Made by a program: the position numbers and the translations under genes. The notes beneath the pieces were generated by a model. It saw nothing but the letters and a program-made list of their open reading frames with translations, had not been told where the DNA came from and ran no database searches. DNA of 63,884 nucleotides from Candidatus Cryptobacteroides avicola (GTDB taxonomy: Bacteria; Bacteroidota; Bacteroidia; Bacteroidales; UBA932), in assembly GCA_017695115.1 (NCBI GenBank), contig JADILV010000037.1, positions 1-63,884 of the forward strand, given 5' to 3'. This document shows, one piece after another, positions 43,821-54,623 of this stretch. Numbering within the stretch: the first letter of the stretch is position 1; the number at the start of each line of letters is the position of its first letter.

Positions 43821-44129
43821 ATGATACAGATGGAATTTTACCTGGTTGTCTCCACGATAATGATGTTCGTGGGAATATACGGATTCCTGACACGCCGCAA
43901 CCTGCTGGCCATGCTGATTTCAGTGGAACTCATCCTGAACTCGGTGGACATCAACTTCGCCGTATTCAACCGTTTCCTGTTCCCGGGAGAACTGGAAGGG
44001 TTCTTCTTCTCCCTGTTCGCCATCGGAATCAGCGCTGCCGAGACGGCGGTCGCCATTGCCATTATCATTAACATATACCGCAACATGAAGAACATCCAGG
44101 TGAAGAACCTGCGTGACATGAAGTGGTAA
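43821..44129 (+). CDS. nuoK: NADH-quinone oxidoreductase subunit K
   Basis: The 102-residue MrpC-like subunit has three helices with the conserved acidic residues in MLISVELILNSVDINF and GISAAETAVAIAI. The ATG at 43821 is used rather than a TTG six bases upstream. Confidence 0.94.
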   Translation: MIQMEFYLVVSTIMMFVGIYGFLTRRNLLAMLISVELILNSVDINFAVFNRFLFPGELEGFFFSLFAIGISAAETAVAIAIIINIYRNMKNIQVKNLRDMKW

Positions 44130-44150
44130 AACCAACATAGGACTGACATT

Positions 44151-46040
44151 ATGGATTATACAGTACTGATACTTCTGCTTCCTTTCCTGAGCTTCATCCT
44201 TCTGGGGCTGCTCGGGACAAAGCTCAAACCTGTCGTGGCCGGAGCTGCCGGGACTGCAGTCACCGGAATCGTGGCTGTCCTGTGCTACGCGACCGCCTGG
44301 ATGTACTTCAGTGCAGGAAGAGACGCCTCCGGAGTATTTCCGCAGGTGATCGCATGGAACAGCGAATGGCTCCCGTTCGGGGGGAACCTCCACATTGACC
44401 TCGGGTTCATGCTGGACCCTATCTCCGTGATGATGCTGGTGGTGATTTCCACAGTCTCGCTGATGGTCCACATATATTCGTTCGGATATATGAAAGGGGA
44501 ACGGGGATTCCAGAGATACTATGCTTTCCTGTCACTGTTCACGATGAGCATGCTCGGTCTGGTAGTGGCGACCAACATCTTCCAGATGTACATATTCTGG
44601 GAGCTCGTGGGAGTAAGCTCATATCTCCTGATCGGATTCTACTATACGAAGAAAGAAGCGATTGCCGCTTCGAAGAAAGCCTTCATCGTCACCCGTTTCG
44701 CGGACCTGGGCTTCCTCGTCGGCATCCTTATATACGGGTTCTACACAGGCTCGTTCTCATTCACCCCGGATTCGGCGGTAATGGGTGCGGCCAGGACAAT
44801 GCTTCCTCTCGCCCTCGGACTGATGTTCATCGGAGGCGCCGGAAAGAGCGCGATGTTCCCTCTGCATATCTGGCTTCCGGACGCGATGGAAGGACCTACA
44901 CCTGTGTCCGCCCTCATCCATGCGGCGACCATGGTAGTCGCCGGAGTCTACCTGGTGGCCAGGATGTTCCCTCTGTTTATCGGATATGCCCCTGAAGTTC
45001 TGCATATCACGGCATACGTAGGCGCATTCACGGCACTTTACGCGGCTGTCGTGGCGTGCGTGCAGAGCGACATCAAGAGGGTGCTGGCCTTCAGTACCAT
45101 TTCACAGGTCGGCTTCATGATCGTGGCTTTAGGCGTGTGCACATCTGCGGATCCTCATGAAGGCGGTCTCGGTTACATGGCTTCCATGTTCCACCTTTTC
45201 ACACATGCGATGTTCAAGGCGCTGCTGTTCCTCGGAGCCGGCTGCATCATCCACGCGGTACATTCCAACGAGATGTCAGCCATGGGAGGGCTCCGGAAGT
45301 ACATGCCTGTGACCCATGTCACTTTCCTTGTGGCCTGCCTGGCCATTGCAGGGATATGGCCTCTGAGCGGATTCTTCTCAAAGGACGAAATCCTGGCGGC
45401 ATGCTTCAGGTTCAGTCCTGTGATGGGCGGGATCATGACTTTCATAGCCGGTCTCACGGCATTCTACATGTTCCGTCTCTACTACTGCATCTTCTGGGGC
45501 AGGGAAAACAAGGAGCTCCACGCAGAGCATACTCCGCATGAGGCGCCGAAGAGCATGACTTTTCCGCTCATGTTCCTTGCGGCAGTAACTCTTGTGGCCG
45601 GGTTCATACCTTTCGGGCACTTTGTCAGCAGTGACGGCAGGGCCTATGATATCCATATAGACAGCGATGTGGCGGCACTGAGCCTGTGCATCGCCGTTGC
45701 CGGTATCCTGATTGCCACATGGATGTACCTGCGCGAGGACAGAAAGGTCGCAGACTCACTCGCGACGAAATTCAGCGGACTCCACAAGGCGGCCTATCAC
45801 CGCTTCTATATAGATGAAATCTACCAGTTCATCACACACAGGATCATCTTCGCATGTATCTCCACCCCGATAGCCTGGTTCGACAGGCATGTCGTGGACG
45901 GGTTCATGAACCTGCTTGCCACCGTCACCCAGAAATCGTCCTGGGGTATCAGGCAGATGCAGAGCGGTTATATACAGAGATATTGCATCTGGTTCCTGGG
46001 CGGTGCGCTGGGACTTGTAGTGCTGTTGCTTGTTATCTGA
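44151..46040 (+). CDS. nuoL: NADH-quinone oxidoreductase subunit L
   Basis: The 629-residue antiporter-like subunit pumps ions and carries the long lateral helix at its C-terminal end (about 500-629). Signature parts are FWELVGVSSYLLIGFYYTKK, GKSAMFPLHIWLPDAMEGPT with PVSALIHAATMVVAGVYL, and STISQVGFMIVALG. It is the largest gene of the operon. Confidence 0.96.
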   Translation: MDYTVLILLLPFLSFILLGLLGTKLKPVVAGAAGTAVTGIVAVLCYATAWMYFSAGRDASGVFPQVIAWNSEWLPFGGNLHIDLGFMLDPISVMMLVVISTVSLMVHIYSFGYMKGERGFQRYYAFLSLFTMSMLGLVVATNIFQMYIFWELVGVSSYLLIGFYYTKKEAIAASKKAFIVTRFADLGFLVGILIYGFYTGSFSFTPDSAVMGAARTMLPLALGLMFIGGAGKSAMFPLHIWLPDAMEGPTPVSALIHAATMVVAGVYLVARMFPLFIGYAPEVLHITAYVGAFTALYAAVVACVQSDIKRVLAFSTISQVGFMIVALGVCTSADPHEGGLGYMASMFHLFTHAMFKALLFLGAGCIIHAVHSNEMSAMGGLRKYMPVTHVTFLVACLAIAGIWPLSGFFSKDEILAACFRFSPVMGGIMTFIAGLTAFYMFRLYYCIFWGRENKELHAEHTPHEAPKSMTFPLMFLAAVTLVAGFIPFGHFVSSDGRAYDIHIDSDVAALSLCIAVAGILIATWMYLREDRKVADSLATKFSGLHKAAYHRFYIDEIYQFITHRIIFACISTPIAWFDRHVVDGFMNLLATVTQKSSWGIRQMQSGYIQRYCIWFLGGALGLVVLLLVI

Positions 46041-46056
46041 TAAAAGGGAAATGATT

Positions 46057-47541
46057 ATGAATATATTGTCACTTTTTCCGGCGATTCCGCTGATTATGAT
46101 GCTCGGCCTGTGGGTTTCCCGCAACACCAGGCAGATCCATGCCGTCATGGTGACCGGAGCATCCGCGCTTCTGGTCCTCGCCATCTGGCTGGTACTGCAT
46201 TACCTCGGCCTGAGGGCTGGCGGAGCCGAAGGCGAAATGCTGCTTACAGACAGCTTCATGTGGTATGCTCCGCTGAACATACATTATTCGGTAGGAGTGG
46301 ACGGAATCTCCGTCGCGATGCTGCTGCTTTCCGCGATCATCGTGTTTACAGGCACTTTCGCTTCATGGCAGATGAAGACGGATGTCAAGGAGTTCTTCAT
46401 GTGGTTCTGCCTCCTGAGCGTAGGGGTCTTCGGTTTCTTCATCTCGATAGACCTGTTCACCATGTTCATGTTCTACGAAGTGGCGCTCATCCCGATGTAC
46501 CTTCTCATCGGCGTATGGGGAAGCGGACGCAAGGAATATTCGGCCATGAAGCTGACACTGATGCTCATGGGCGGCTCGGCACTGCTTCTGATAGGGATCC
46601 TCGGCATCTACTTCGGCTCAGGAGCAACTACCATGAACATTCTGGAAATAGCACAGATGCACAATATACCGACGGATCTCCAGCGCATCTGGTTCCCGAT
46701 AATCTTCATCGGATTCGGGGTGCTCGGAGCCCTGTTCCCGTTCCATACATGGAGCCCGGACGGACATGCTTCAGCCCCTACCGCCGTGTCAATGCTGCAT
46801 GCCGGGGTGCTGATGAAACTCGGAGGCTACGGCTGTTTCCGCGTAGCGATGTACCTCCTGCCGGAAGCGGCACAGGAGCTCAGCTGGATTTTCATAATAC
46901 TCACTACGATATCTGTGGTCTACGGAGCGTTCTCCGCCTGTGTGCAGACTGACCTCAAGTATATCAATGCATATTCTTCCGTGTCGCACTGCGGACTGGT
47001 GCTTTTCGCCATCCTGATGATGAACACGACCGCCGCTACCGGAGCCGTACTCCAGATGCTCAGCCACGGCCTGATGACGGCCCTGTTCTTCGCGCTTATC
47101 GGCATGATCTACGGCCGCACCCATACCAGGGATATCCGTGAACTGAGCGGTCTGATGAGGATAATGCCGTTCCTGTCCGTATGCTATGTCATCGCGGGAC
47201 TTGCCAACCTCGGGCTTCCGGGCCTGAGCGGATTCGTGGCCGAAATGACCATATTCAACGGGGCGTTCATGAACAACGACACCTTCCACCGCGTCGTGAC
47301 CATCATCGCATGCACCTCTATCGTCATCACCGCTGTCTATATCCTCCGCCTTATCGGAAAGATACTCTACGGTACATGCACCAACCCTGAACATCTGAAA
47401 CTTACAGATGCCACATGGGACGAGAAACTGGCCGTCGTGGTGCTGATAATCGCGATTGCAGGCCTCGGTCTGGCCCCTATGTGGATGAGCGACATGATCC
47501 ACGGCAGCGTAACATCCGTCATTGCTAACATTTTGAACTGA
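46057..47541 (+). CDS. nuoM: NADH-quinone oxidoreductase subunit M
   Basis: The 494-residue antiporter-like subunit has the proton-channel residues in [20 protein letters not shown] (Glu), [20 protein letters not shown] and [14 protein letters not shown]. The ATG at 46057 has a GGGAA element six bases upstream; the ATG at 46051 is an equally in-frame alternative. Confidence 0.95.
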   Translation: MNILSLFPAIPLIMMLGLWVSRNTRQIHAVMVTGASALLVLAIWLVLHYLGLRAGGAEGEMLLTDSFMWYAPLNIHYSVGVDGISVAMLLLSAIIVFTGTFASWQMKTDVKEFFMWFCLLSVGVFGFFISIDLFTMFMFYEVALIPMYLLIGVWGSGRKEYSAMKLTLMLMGGSALLLIGILGIYFGSGATTMNILEIAQMHNIPTDLQRIWFPIIFIGFGVLGALFPFHTWSPDGHASAPTAVSMLHAGVLMKLGGYGCFRVAMYLLPEAAQELSWIFIILTTISVVYGAFSACVQTDLKYINAYSSVSHCGLVLFAILMMNTTAATGAVLQMLSHGLMTALFFALIGMIYGRTHTRDIRELSGLMRIMPFLSVCYVIAGLANLGLPGLSGFVAEMTIFNGAFMNNDTFHRVVTIIACTSIVITAVYILRLIGKILYGTCTNPEHLKLTDATWDEKLAVVVLIIAIAGLGLAPMWMSDMIHGSVTSVIANILN

Positions 47542-47548
47542 CAGAACT

Positions 47549-48982
47549 ATGGATTTTTCTGGAATACTGATATATATGCGCCCTGAAATAGCACTGATGG
47601 CCGCTATTGTCATAGCTTTCCTGTATGATCTTATCGCAGGAAGCAAGGCGCGGAAATTCTTCAACCCTCTGATGTGCATGGTGATGCTCGCCTGCGTTGC
47701 GGCCTGCGTGATTTCTTTCCCGAGAGAGCCGGGGGAAATATTCGGAGGGATGTTCTCATACGAGCCTGTGCACAGCGTCCTGAAATGCATCCTCGCCATC
47801 GGCACCCTGATAGTTTTCCTGCAGGCAGACAAATGGCTCGGCAGGGAGGACACGGAGTTCAAGAGAGGTGAGTTCTATGTGCTTACGCTTTCTACGCTTT
47901 TAGGAATGTATTTCATGATCAGCGCGGGGCATTTCCTTATGTTCTTCATCGGGATGGAGCTGGCTTCCGTACCGATGGCATGTCTGGTGGCCTTCGACAA
48001 ATACAGGCACAACTCCGCCGAGGCAGGAGCCAAGTTCATCCTCAGCGCCCTGTTCGCCAGCGGCCTCATGCTTTACGGCATATCTTTCCTTTACGGCACA
48101 TGCGGAACTCTGTATTTCAGCGACATGCCTGCACATCTGGACGGTTCCGCCCTGCAGGTGATGGCGCTGGTGTTCTTCTTCGCCGGCCTGGGATTCAAGA
48201 TTTCACTGGTTCCGTTCCATCTCTGGACTGCCGATACATACCAGGGAGCTCCGACTGCGGTGACTTCATACCTTTCCGTAATATCCAAAGGTTCGGCCGC
48301 TTTCGTTCTTATGGCCGTCCTGGTGAAAGTATTCGCCCCGATGGTGGAACAGTGGCAGACCATCCTCTGGGTACTTATCGTCCTGAGTATCACGGTAGCC
48401 AACCTGTTCGCCGTAAGACAGCAGAACCTCAAGAGGTTCCTGGCCTTCTCGTCCATCTCGCAGGCCGGATACATCATGCTGGCTGTCATAGGCGGGACCC
48501 CGTTCGGAATGACTTCGCTGATATTCTATGTGCTGATCTATCTTGCAGCCAACCTTGCGGCTTTCGGAGTCATCTCGGCTGTGGAGCAGAACAGCGACGG
48601 GAAAGTCTGTATGGCCGACTATAACGGCCTTTACAGGACCAACCCGAAACTCGCCGTCGTGATGACCCTGGCTCTGTTCTCCCTGGCCGGAATTCCTCCG
48701 TTCGCGGGCTTCTTCTCGAAGTTCTTCGTGTTCGCGTCGGCTTTCGAGGAAGGGTTCCATGTCCTGGTATTCATAGCTCTTATCAACACAGTGATTTCGC
48801 TCTACTACTACCTGCTGGTGGTGAAGGCCATGTTCATCAACCCGAACGACTCCCCTGTCGCCACATTCCGCAGTGACTGCAGCACCCGCATCAGCCTGGT
48901 ACTCTGTCTTGCAGGCGTGCTCCTGCTGGGAATCATCAGCTCCGTCTACGACGGCATCAACCTGTTCTCCTTCGGGCTGTAA
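47549..48982 (+). CDS. nuoN: NADH-quinone oxidoreductase subunit N
   Basis: The 477-residue antiporter-like subunit contains [40 protein letters not shown] and [16 protein letters not shown]. It is the last gene of the operon and is followed by a strong hairpin. No nuoE, nuoF or nuoG genes are present on either side of the ten-gene set. Confidence 0.95.
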   Translation: MDFSGILIYMRPEIALMAAIVIAFLYDLIAGSKARKFFNPLMCMVMLACVAACVISFPREPGEIFGGMFSYEPVHSVLKCILAIGTLIVFLQADKWLGREDTEFKRGEFYVLTLSTLLGMYFMISAGHFLMFFIGMELASVPMACLVAFDKYRHNSAEAGAKFILSALFASGLMLYGISFLYGTCGTLYFSDMPAHLDGSALQVMALVFFFAGLGFKISLVPFHLWTADTYQGAPTAVTSYLSVISKGSAAFVLMAVLVKVFAPMVEQWQTILWVLIVLSITVANLFAVRQQNLKRFLAFSSISQAGYIMLAVIGGTPFGMTSLIFYVLIYLAANLAAFGVISAVEQNSDGKVCMADYNGLYRTNPKLAVVMTLALFSLAGIPPFAGFFSKFFVFASAFEEGFHVLVFIALINTVISLYYYLLVVKAMFINPNDSPVATFRSDCSTRISLVLCLAGVLLLGIISSVYDGINLFSFGL

Positions 48983-49051
48983 CCGCGAACCGGCTAATGT
49001 CCATTAAATATTTATCCTGCAATAAATTACAATATTACGCAATCAATAAAC

Positions 49052-49089
49052 AGTACGCGGTCCCATCTTTTTGACAGGGACCGCGTACT
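49052..49089. terminator. bidirectional terminator between nuoN and nagB
   Basis: AGTACGCGGTCCC (49052-49064) and GGGACCGCGTACT (49077-49089) form a perfect 13-bp stem with a T-rich loop. TGATTTTAATT follows. It lies between two convergent genes. Confidence 0.8.
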
Positions 49090-49160
49090 TGATTTTAATT
49101 ATACACAGTTGATAATCAACTTATTTTAAAGGATCCACCAGTTCGTGGTCCAAGTGAGTG

Positions 49161-51077
49161 TCAGAACAGCTTCACGAACACTTCGATAGCCTGGTACTCG
49201 GCCATTCCCAGTTCGTTGTAAAGACGTGCGGTGTTCTGCGTGCGGTCCTCGGCCCGCTGCCAGAACTCGCGGGGATCGTCACCAGGGAACGGAACGATAT
49301 CCTTCTGGGAGACATGACGGTAGATGGCATGACGTTTCTTGATAAGCTCGTCCGGACTAAGAGGAACGGCCATATCGACTTTTCCAAGTTCCCATTCCAT
49401 CCACGCGCCCCTGTAGAGCCACACATGACACTCCTTCAGCCAGGCCTCATCCTTAAGCTGGTTCAGGGCCTCAAGTACGGCTTCAGTACATACCCTGTGC
49501 GTACCGTGAGGGTCAGCCAGGTCTCCGGCCAGATAAATCTGGTGAGGCTTTACCTTCTGGAGAAGGTCGATAATGATGTCTATATCCTTCTGTGTGCGCT
49601 GCCCCTTCTTGATACCTCCTGTCTCATAGAACGGAAGGTTAAGGAAGTGCGCGTTGGTGTTCTCGTTCAGGCCGAAAGAACGTACCGCAGCCCTTGCCTC
49701 GGCACGGCGTATGGCAGCCTTGATGTCAAGAAGGGCCCGCGGCTCCGGCTCGCCAGGCTTCTTTGTGGCAATGACAGCCTTTACCTCGTCAAACTTGTCG
49801 GCAAAACCGAGTTCATGAGCGGTATCCATGTGCTGGAGCACGACATCATCATGTACAGCCACATTTCCTGAAGTCTCGTAAGCCACATGCACATCATGAC
49901 CGTTCTCCACCAGACGGATGAAAGTACCTCCCATTGAAATCACATCATCGTCAGGATGCGGAGAGAAGATCACCACCCTCTTAGGGAACGGCTTGGAAGA
50001 AACAGGCCTTGTGCTGTCATCTGCATTAGGCTTTCCTCCAGGCCATCCGGTAATGGTATGCTGAAGGTCGTTGAAGACATCGATGTTTATCTTGTCATAC
50101 GGACCTTTCTGCTCAAGAAGCTCTCCGAGAGAATTTTCTATATAGTCCTGATGCTGGAGTTTCAGAATCGGCTTGTGGACTGTCTCGCAAAGCCATACGA
50201 CCGCCTTCCTGACAAATTTCGGAGTCCACTCGCAAGGACCTACAAGCCACGGCGCAACGACCCTGGAGAGCAGGCTTCCGGAATTTTCATCAACGTAAAT
50301 GCTGATATTGTTGTGGAACTGAAGCCATGAAGCCGGACATGCAGGATTGACAGGACCTTCGACTATATCATGCACGGCATTTGCCTTGTCTTCTCCCCAT
50401 GCCATGAGAATGACACGTCTGGCGCTCAACATGGTAGAGATGCCCATAGTAATGGCAGCCTTCGGAGTGATGGCAAGATCTCCGTTGAAATTCTTTGCCT
50501 GGGCTTTTCTCGACTTGTAGGAAAGCTGGACGACACGTGTGCGGCTCTTGTCCAGAGAACCCGCTTCATTGAAGCCTACCTGCCCCTGTTCTCCCACACC
50601 CATTACCAGAAGGTCAAGTCCTGAAGCCGCCTTGTCGAAATCCGCACAATACTCAGTGATATTAGCCTCATGCCCTTTGCCGTCAGGAATATGGATATTC
50701 TCTTTCTTCACGTCCACCAGGTTGAGGAACTCGTCATGAAGCCTCCGGTTCCTGCTCTGCCTGCCCGCCATCACCGCAGGATAATATTCATCTATGCTGA
50801 ACACCTCCACATCGGCAAAAGACACCTTCCCTTCATTGTAGAAGCGGACAAGTTCCCTGTAAAGCGTCACCGGCGTAGCCCCGGTAGTAAGACCGAGTCT
50901 GAAAATACCTCCTTTATGCTCTTTTACCGCAGAAACTATAATCTCGGCAATCGCAGTACTGGCATCATCCGGCTCATCGAAAATCTCTGCAGGAATCTTC
51001 TCGTAGCTGTGAAGAATATCTTTCGGAAGCCCGGTCTCGATCAGACCTCCATCCTTTGGCAAAGAAAAATGCTTCAT
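49161..51077 (-). CDS. nagB: glucosamine-6-phosphate deaminase-like / PIG-L deacetylase-like fusion
   Basis: The 638-residue cytoplasmic protein joins an N-terminal NagB domain (about 28-275; GLTTGATPVTLYRELVRFYN, FSIDEYY at 94-99, DLLVMGVGEQGQVGFNEAGS) to a C-terminal PIG-L/LmbE domain (about 365-638) with the zinc motif SPHPDDDVISMGGTF and HGTHRVCTEAV. NagB converts glucosamine 6-phosphate to fructose 6-phosphate and ammonia. The PIG-L half suggests N-deacetylation of an amino-sugar derivative, but this is not proven. The ATG at 51077 was preferred; a TAAATTTG box lies upstream. Confidence 0.88.
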   Translation of the reverse strand: MKHFSLPKDGGLIETGLPKDILHSYEKIPAEIFDEPDDASTAIAEIIVSAVKEHKGGIFRLGLTTGATPVTLYRELVRFYNEGKVSFADVEVFSIDEYYPAVMAGRQSRNRRLHDEFLNLVDVKKENIHIPDGKGHEANITEYCADFDKAASGLDLLVMGVGEQGQVGFNEAGSLDKSRTRVVQLSYKSRKAQAKNFNGDLAITPKAAITMGISTMLSARRVILMAWGEDKANAVHDIVEGPVNPACPASWLQFHNNISIYVDENSGSLLSRVVAPWLVGPCEWTPKFVRKAVVWLCETVHKPILKLQHQDYIENSLGELLEQKGPYDKINIDVFNDLQHTITGWPGGKPNADDSTRPVSSKPFPKRVVIFSPHPDDDVISMGGTFIRLVENGHDVHVAYETSGNVAVHDDVVLQHMDTAHELGFADKFDEVKAVIATKKPGEPEPRALLDIKAAIRRAEARAAVRSFGLNENTNAHFLNLPFYETGGIKKGQRTQKDIDIIIDLLQKVKPHQIYLAGDLADPHGTHRVCTEAVLEALNQLKDEAWLKECHVWLYRGAWMEWELGKVDMAVPLSPDELIKKRHAIYRHVSQKDIVPFPGDDPREFWQRAEDRTQNTARLYNELGMAEYQAIEVFVKLF

Positions 51078-51103
51078 ATCATAAAAAATTTTAGTACATC
51101 CCA

Positions 51104-51111
51104 CAAATTTA
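51104..51111 (-). promoter_or_regulatory. -7 box (TAAATTTG) of nagB
   Basis: TAnnTTTG match on the minus strand, 26 bp upstream of the ATG at 51077. It overlaps the alternative upstream start codon. Confidence 0.5.
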
Positions 51112-51215
51112 GCAATAAATTTTAATCAATGGCCTGTTTATAGGCAATAAATTCAGATTCTACATCCAGAGCCACACTGTTCCCAGACAACAAGACCGCC
51201 ACTTGCCGTGCGGAC

Positions 51216-53414
51216 TCAATGAATCCACACGGTAAGCCCGGCCATCACGATGGAAACCATGCTCATAAGCTTGATCAGAATATTGAGCGACGGACCGGAA
51301 GTGTCCTTGAACGGGTCTCCGACAGTATCACCGACAACAGTGGCTTTGTGACACTCGGAATTCTTGCCTCCGAGGTTGCCTTCCTCGACATATTTCTTGG
51401 CATTGTCCCAGGCACCGCCCGAGTTGGCCATGAAAATGGCAAGCACGAAACCGGAGCCGAGCCCTCCGATCAGAAGCCCCATGACACCGGCCACTCCAAG
51501 TACGAGACCTACGACAACAGGGACTATAATCGCGATTAGTGACGGGACAAGCATTTCATGCTGGGCGCCTTTGGTAGAAATCTCCACACAACGGGCATAG
51601 TCAGGCACAGCCTCGCGGGTAAGTATCCCTTTGATTTCGCGGAACTGACGGCGGACCTCAGCCACCATCTTCTGGGCTGCACGGCCCACGGCATTCATGG
51701 TAAGTCCGCAGAACAGGAATGACATCATCGCCCCGATAAACACGCCCACAAGCACGGTAGGGTTCATCAGATTCACATCATAGTAGGCCATGAGATCAGG
51801 GATTGTGGCCTCCGCCACATTTATAGCCTCGCCGGCCACCTCTATGACAGTCTGGCCGATATGCTCGAGACCTATTTTGATTTCCTCTATATAAGAAGCC
51901 AGCAGGGCAAGGGCCGTAAGGGCTGCGGAACCGATGGCGAAACCTTTTCCGGTAGCAGCCGTAGTATTACCGAGGGCATCGAGGATATCGGTGCGGCGGC
52001 GGACTTCAGGGTCAAGTTCGCTCATCTGGGCGTTACCTCCGGCATTGTCGGCTATAGGGCCGTAAGCATCGGTGGCAAGGGTGATGCCCAGGGTGGACAG
52101 CATGCCGACAGCGGCTATGCCGATACCGTACAGTCCCAGACTCAGGTTCTCGGCGGTCAGCATGTTCGCCATATCGAAATTGATGGCGCACAGATATGAC
52201 AGGAGTATGGCCACAGCTATGGTTATCACCGGAATGGCCGTAGAAATCATACCGAGCCCTATTCCGGAAATGATAACGGTCGCAGGTCCGGTCTGTGAAC
52301 TCTCGGCAAGTTTCTGGGTAGGCTTATATGAATGTGAAGTGTAATACTCTGTAGACTGCCCGATGATGACACCTGCAAGAAGTCCGACAATCACGGAGAA
52401 CGAAATGCCCACCCAGTTCGGCAGGTCAAGCAGATAAAGGACGCCGAACGTGGCGACTGCAATCAGGGCGGCGCTCAGGTTCGTTCCGAGACCGAGCGAC
52501 TTGAGCAGCTGGCTCATCCCGGCCCCTTCTTTCGTGCGGACGGTATAGATACCTATTATAGAAAGGATGACTCCCACAGCCGCGATAATCATAGGCGCGA
52601 ACACGGCCTTGAGCTGCAGATCCTCGCCGAACCCGTAGAATGCCGAAGCGCCGAGAGCAGTCGTGGCAAGGATAGACCCGCAGTAGGACTCGTACAGGTC
52701 AGCACCCATACCGGCTACATCGCCGACATTGTCCCCTACATTGTCTGCAATTGTGGCCGGGTTGCGCGGATCGTCTTCAGGGATTCCGGCCTCGACCTTG
52801 CCGACCAGGTCGGCCCCTACATCGGCAGCCTTGGTATAGATACCGCCGCCGACACGGGCAAACAGGGCCTGCGTGGAAGCACCCATTCCGAAGGTAAGCA
52901 TCGTAGTGGTGATTACCACAAGCTTCTGCGGGCCTGTAGCATCAATAAAATGGTCCAGGACCAGATACCATACGGAAATATCCAGAAGTCCCAGACCGAC
53001 AACGGTGAGCCCCATGACCGCTCCGGAGCGGAAAGCCAGTTTCAGACCGGAATTGAGCGACCTCATGGCTGCATTCGCGGTCCTTGCCGAAGCGTATGTC
53101 GCCGTCTTCATTCCGATAAAGCCGGCAAGACCGGAGAAGAAGCCTCCTGTAAGGAATGCGAACGGCACCCAAGGATTCTGCACCCCGAAACCGTAAGCCA
53201 GGACGGCAAAGAAAATGGCGAGGATTATGAAAACGATAGTAACGACCTTGTACTGCTGTTTCAGATAGGCCATCGCACCTTTCCTCACATAAAGGGCGAT
53301 TTCCTTCATAGTGACAGAACCTTCACTTTCCTTCATCATCTGATGGAAAAACAGCCAGGCGAACCCGAGCGCCACTATTGACGCGACCGGGACAAGATAG
53401 AACAGATTTGTCAT
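51216..53414 (-). CDS. hppA: membrane-bound ion-pumping pyrophosphatase, K+-dependent type
   Basis: The 732-residue inner-membrane protein has about 16 helices. Catalytic motifs are [20 protein letters not shown] with [20 protein letters not shown], and [20 protein letters not shown]. The segment [19 protein letters not shown] has Ala at the position that is Lys in K+-independent enzymes, so it should need K+. It couples PPi hydrolysis to H+ or Na+ export; Bacteroides relatives can move both, and the sequence alone does not decide. It has no operon partner. Confidence 0.95.
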   Translation of the reverse strand: MTNLFYLVPVASIVALGFAWLFFHQMMKESEGSVTMKEIALYVRKGAMAYLKQQYKVVTIVFIILAIFFAVLAYGFGVQNPWVPFAFLTGGFFSGLAGFIGMKTATYASARTANAAMRSLNSGLKLAFRSGAVMGLTVVGLGLLDISVWYLVLDHFIDATGPQKLVVITTTMLTFGMGASTQALFARVGGGIYTKAADVGADLVGKVEAGIPEDDPRNPATIADNVGDNVGDVAGMGADLYESYCGSILATTALGASAFYGFGEDLQLKAVFAPMIIAAVGVILSIIGIYTVRTKEGAGMSQLLKSLGLGTNLSAALIAVATFGVLYLLDLPNWVGISFSVIVGLLAGVIIGQSTEYYTSHSYKPTQKLAESSQTGPATVIISGIGLGMISTAIPVITIAVAILLSYLCAINFDMANMLTAENLSLGLYGIGIAAVGMLSTLGITLATDAYGPIADNAGGNAQMSELDPEVRRRTDILDALGNTTAATGKGFAIGSAALTALALLASYIEEIKIGLEHIGQTVIEVAGEAINVAEATIPDLMAYYDVNLMNPTVLVGVFIGAMMSFLFCGLTMNAVGRAAQKMVAEVRRQFREIKGILTREAVPDYARCVEISTKGAQHEMLVPSLIAIIVPVVVGLVLGVAGVMGLLIGGLGSGFVLAIFMANSGGAWDNAKKYVEEGNLGGKNSECHKATVVGDTVGDPFKDTSGPSLNILIKLMSMVSIVMAGLTVWIH

Positions 53415-53526
53415 AAAAAGACTGCGGTTATTGGTTATTAATAATACAAATGGTCAGGTCCGAAAATCTTTTAAAGGTAACAAATCAATTTCTAAAAAAC
53501 AATACCGGGGATTTCCCGAAGTTCAG

Positions 53527-53534
53527 TATATTTG
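53527..53534 (+). promoter_or_regulatory. -7 box (TATATTTG) of the HMA-AraC gene
   Basis: TAnnTTTG match 22 bp before the ATG at 53557. Confidence 0.5.
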
Positions 53535-53556
53535 ACATTCAGATTTTATAACCACA

Positions 53557-54129
53557 ATGCCGACGATGGAAATCCATATCAGGAACATGGTGTGCGACCG
53601 CTGCATAATGGCGGTCAGGAAGATTTTTCAGGAAGCAGGACTGGAGCCGCTGAAAACGGAGCTCGGAACCGTGATTTTAGACAAGGCGCCGGAACCCGAC
53701 CGGAAAGAGATGCTGAAAAAATCACTTGAAAACTATGGGTTCGAGCTGATAGATGACCGCAGATCACGGACGGTGGAAAGAATAATGACCGCGATAATCG
53801 AGCTGGTGCACTATGGAGGAGGGACAAGAGGGAAAGTGAACCTTTCCGGATATCTGAGCGAAAAATGCCATGCGGACTACAGTTCCCTGAGCAAGCTTTT
53901 CTCTGAAATGAAAGGGACAAGCATTGAGAAATACTATATCACTCAGCGGATAGAGCGCGTAAAAGAGCTTCTCGTCTATGACGAACTGACTGTCAGCGAG
54001 ATAGCAGACCTTATGGGATACTCCAGCCCGGCGCACCTCAGTTCTCAGTTCAAGAGCGTCACCGGACTTTCCCCCCGCGAATTCAAGGCATTGAAAGAAA
54101 AACCGATGATTCCTCTTGACAAGATATGA
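53557..54129 (+). CDS. HMA-like metal-sensing domain fused to AraC-type HTH
   Basis: The 190-residue protein begins with an HMA-like fold (about 1-65; MEIHIRNMVCDRC with Cys13 and Cys16 as the CxxC pair). An AraC/XylS HTH domain follows (about 85-185; KYYITQRIERVKELLVYDEL, SEIADLMGYSSPAHLSSQFK, VTGLSPREF). CxxC-containing HMA domains bind Cu(I) or Zn(II), so this looks like a regulator that senses a soft metal through its own N-terminal domain. The copper ATPase gene lies 1.2 kb downstream on the same strand, with only the oppositely oriented small genes in between. The target is inferred, not shown. Confidence 0.8.
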   Translation: MPTMEIHIRNMVCDRCIMAVRKIFQEAGLEPLKTELGTVILDKAPEPDRKEMLKKSLENYGFELIDDRRSRTVERIMTAIIELVHYGGGTRGKVNLSGYLSEKCHADYSSLSKLFSEMKGTSIEKYYITQRIERVKELLVYDELTVSEIADLMGYSSPAHLSSQFKSVTGLSPREFKALKEKPMIPLDKI

Positions 54130-54161
54130 TATCATTATGCATTAACCTATTGCTGCATTAA

Positions 54162-54202
54162 GAGAAAGGGGGCTGCATCGTACACGACACAGCCCCTTTC
54201 TC
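54162..54202. terminator. bidirectional terminator after the HMA-AraC gene
   Basis: GAGAAAGGGGGCTG (54162-54175) pairs with CAGCCCCTTTCTC (54190-54202) with one bulged G. It lies between convergent genes, 32 bp after the HMA-AraC stop. Confidence 0.75.
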
Positions 54203-54221
54203 ATATCCTTCTGTCTGACTA

Positions 54222-54611
54222 TCAATACGAATAATTTTTAGAAATCAGGGCGATATGTATGCCGGAAGTAGAACGGAGTCCGTTTTTCAGTGCCTGATAC
54301 TCGATGTCATGAAGTTCAGGGTCCGAAGAATCAGATTCAAATTCTGCAACCCCTCTGTCACGGGCCAGATACGCAATATTCCATTTGTCATACCCCAACC
54401 CCATCATCGAAAGGTCACCAGGGTCAACCTCGGACAATGTGGATTTGACGACAGGGGTAGCTGGTGCACTTCCGGAATTGGCTGTCGTGGAAGGTGTTAT
54501 GCCTAATTCCTTCCCATCGTCAGTATAACATATACTTACAGGCATGATTTTTACCCCGGACGCAACACCAGCAATGCCTTTCCAGTTATTCGCCGTTGCT
54601 CCCTTTTTCAT
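54222..54611 (-). CDS. hypothetical protein with a subtilase-like fragment
   Basis: The 129-residue product starts MKKGATANNWKGIAGVASGVKIMPVSI. The stretch NNWKGIAGVASGVKIMPV resembles the segment after the catalytic His in S8 subtilases, but the His and Ser motifs themselves are absent. The remainder is unlike anything I recognise. It may be the remnant of a decayed peptidase or a chimera. It follows the lipoprotein gene by 12 bp on the same strand. Confidence 0.45.
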   Translation of the reverse strand: MKKGATANNWKGIAGVASGVKIMPVSICYTDDGKELGITPSTTANSGSAPATPVVKSTLSEVDPGDLSMMGLGYDKWNIAYLARDRGVAEFESDSSDPELHDIEYQALKNGLRSTSGIHIALISKNYSY

Positions 54612-54623
54612 GATGATCAAGGT

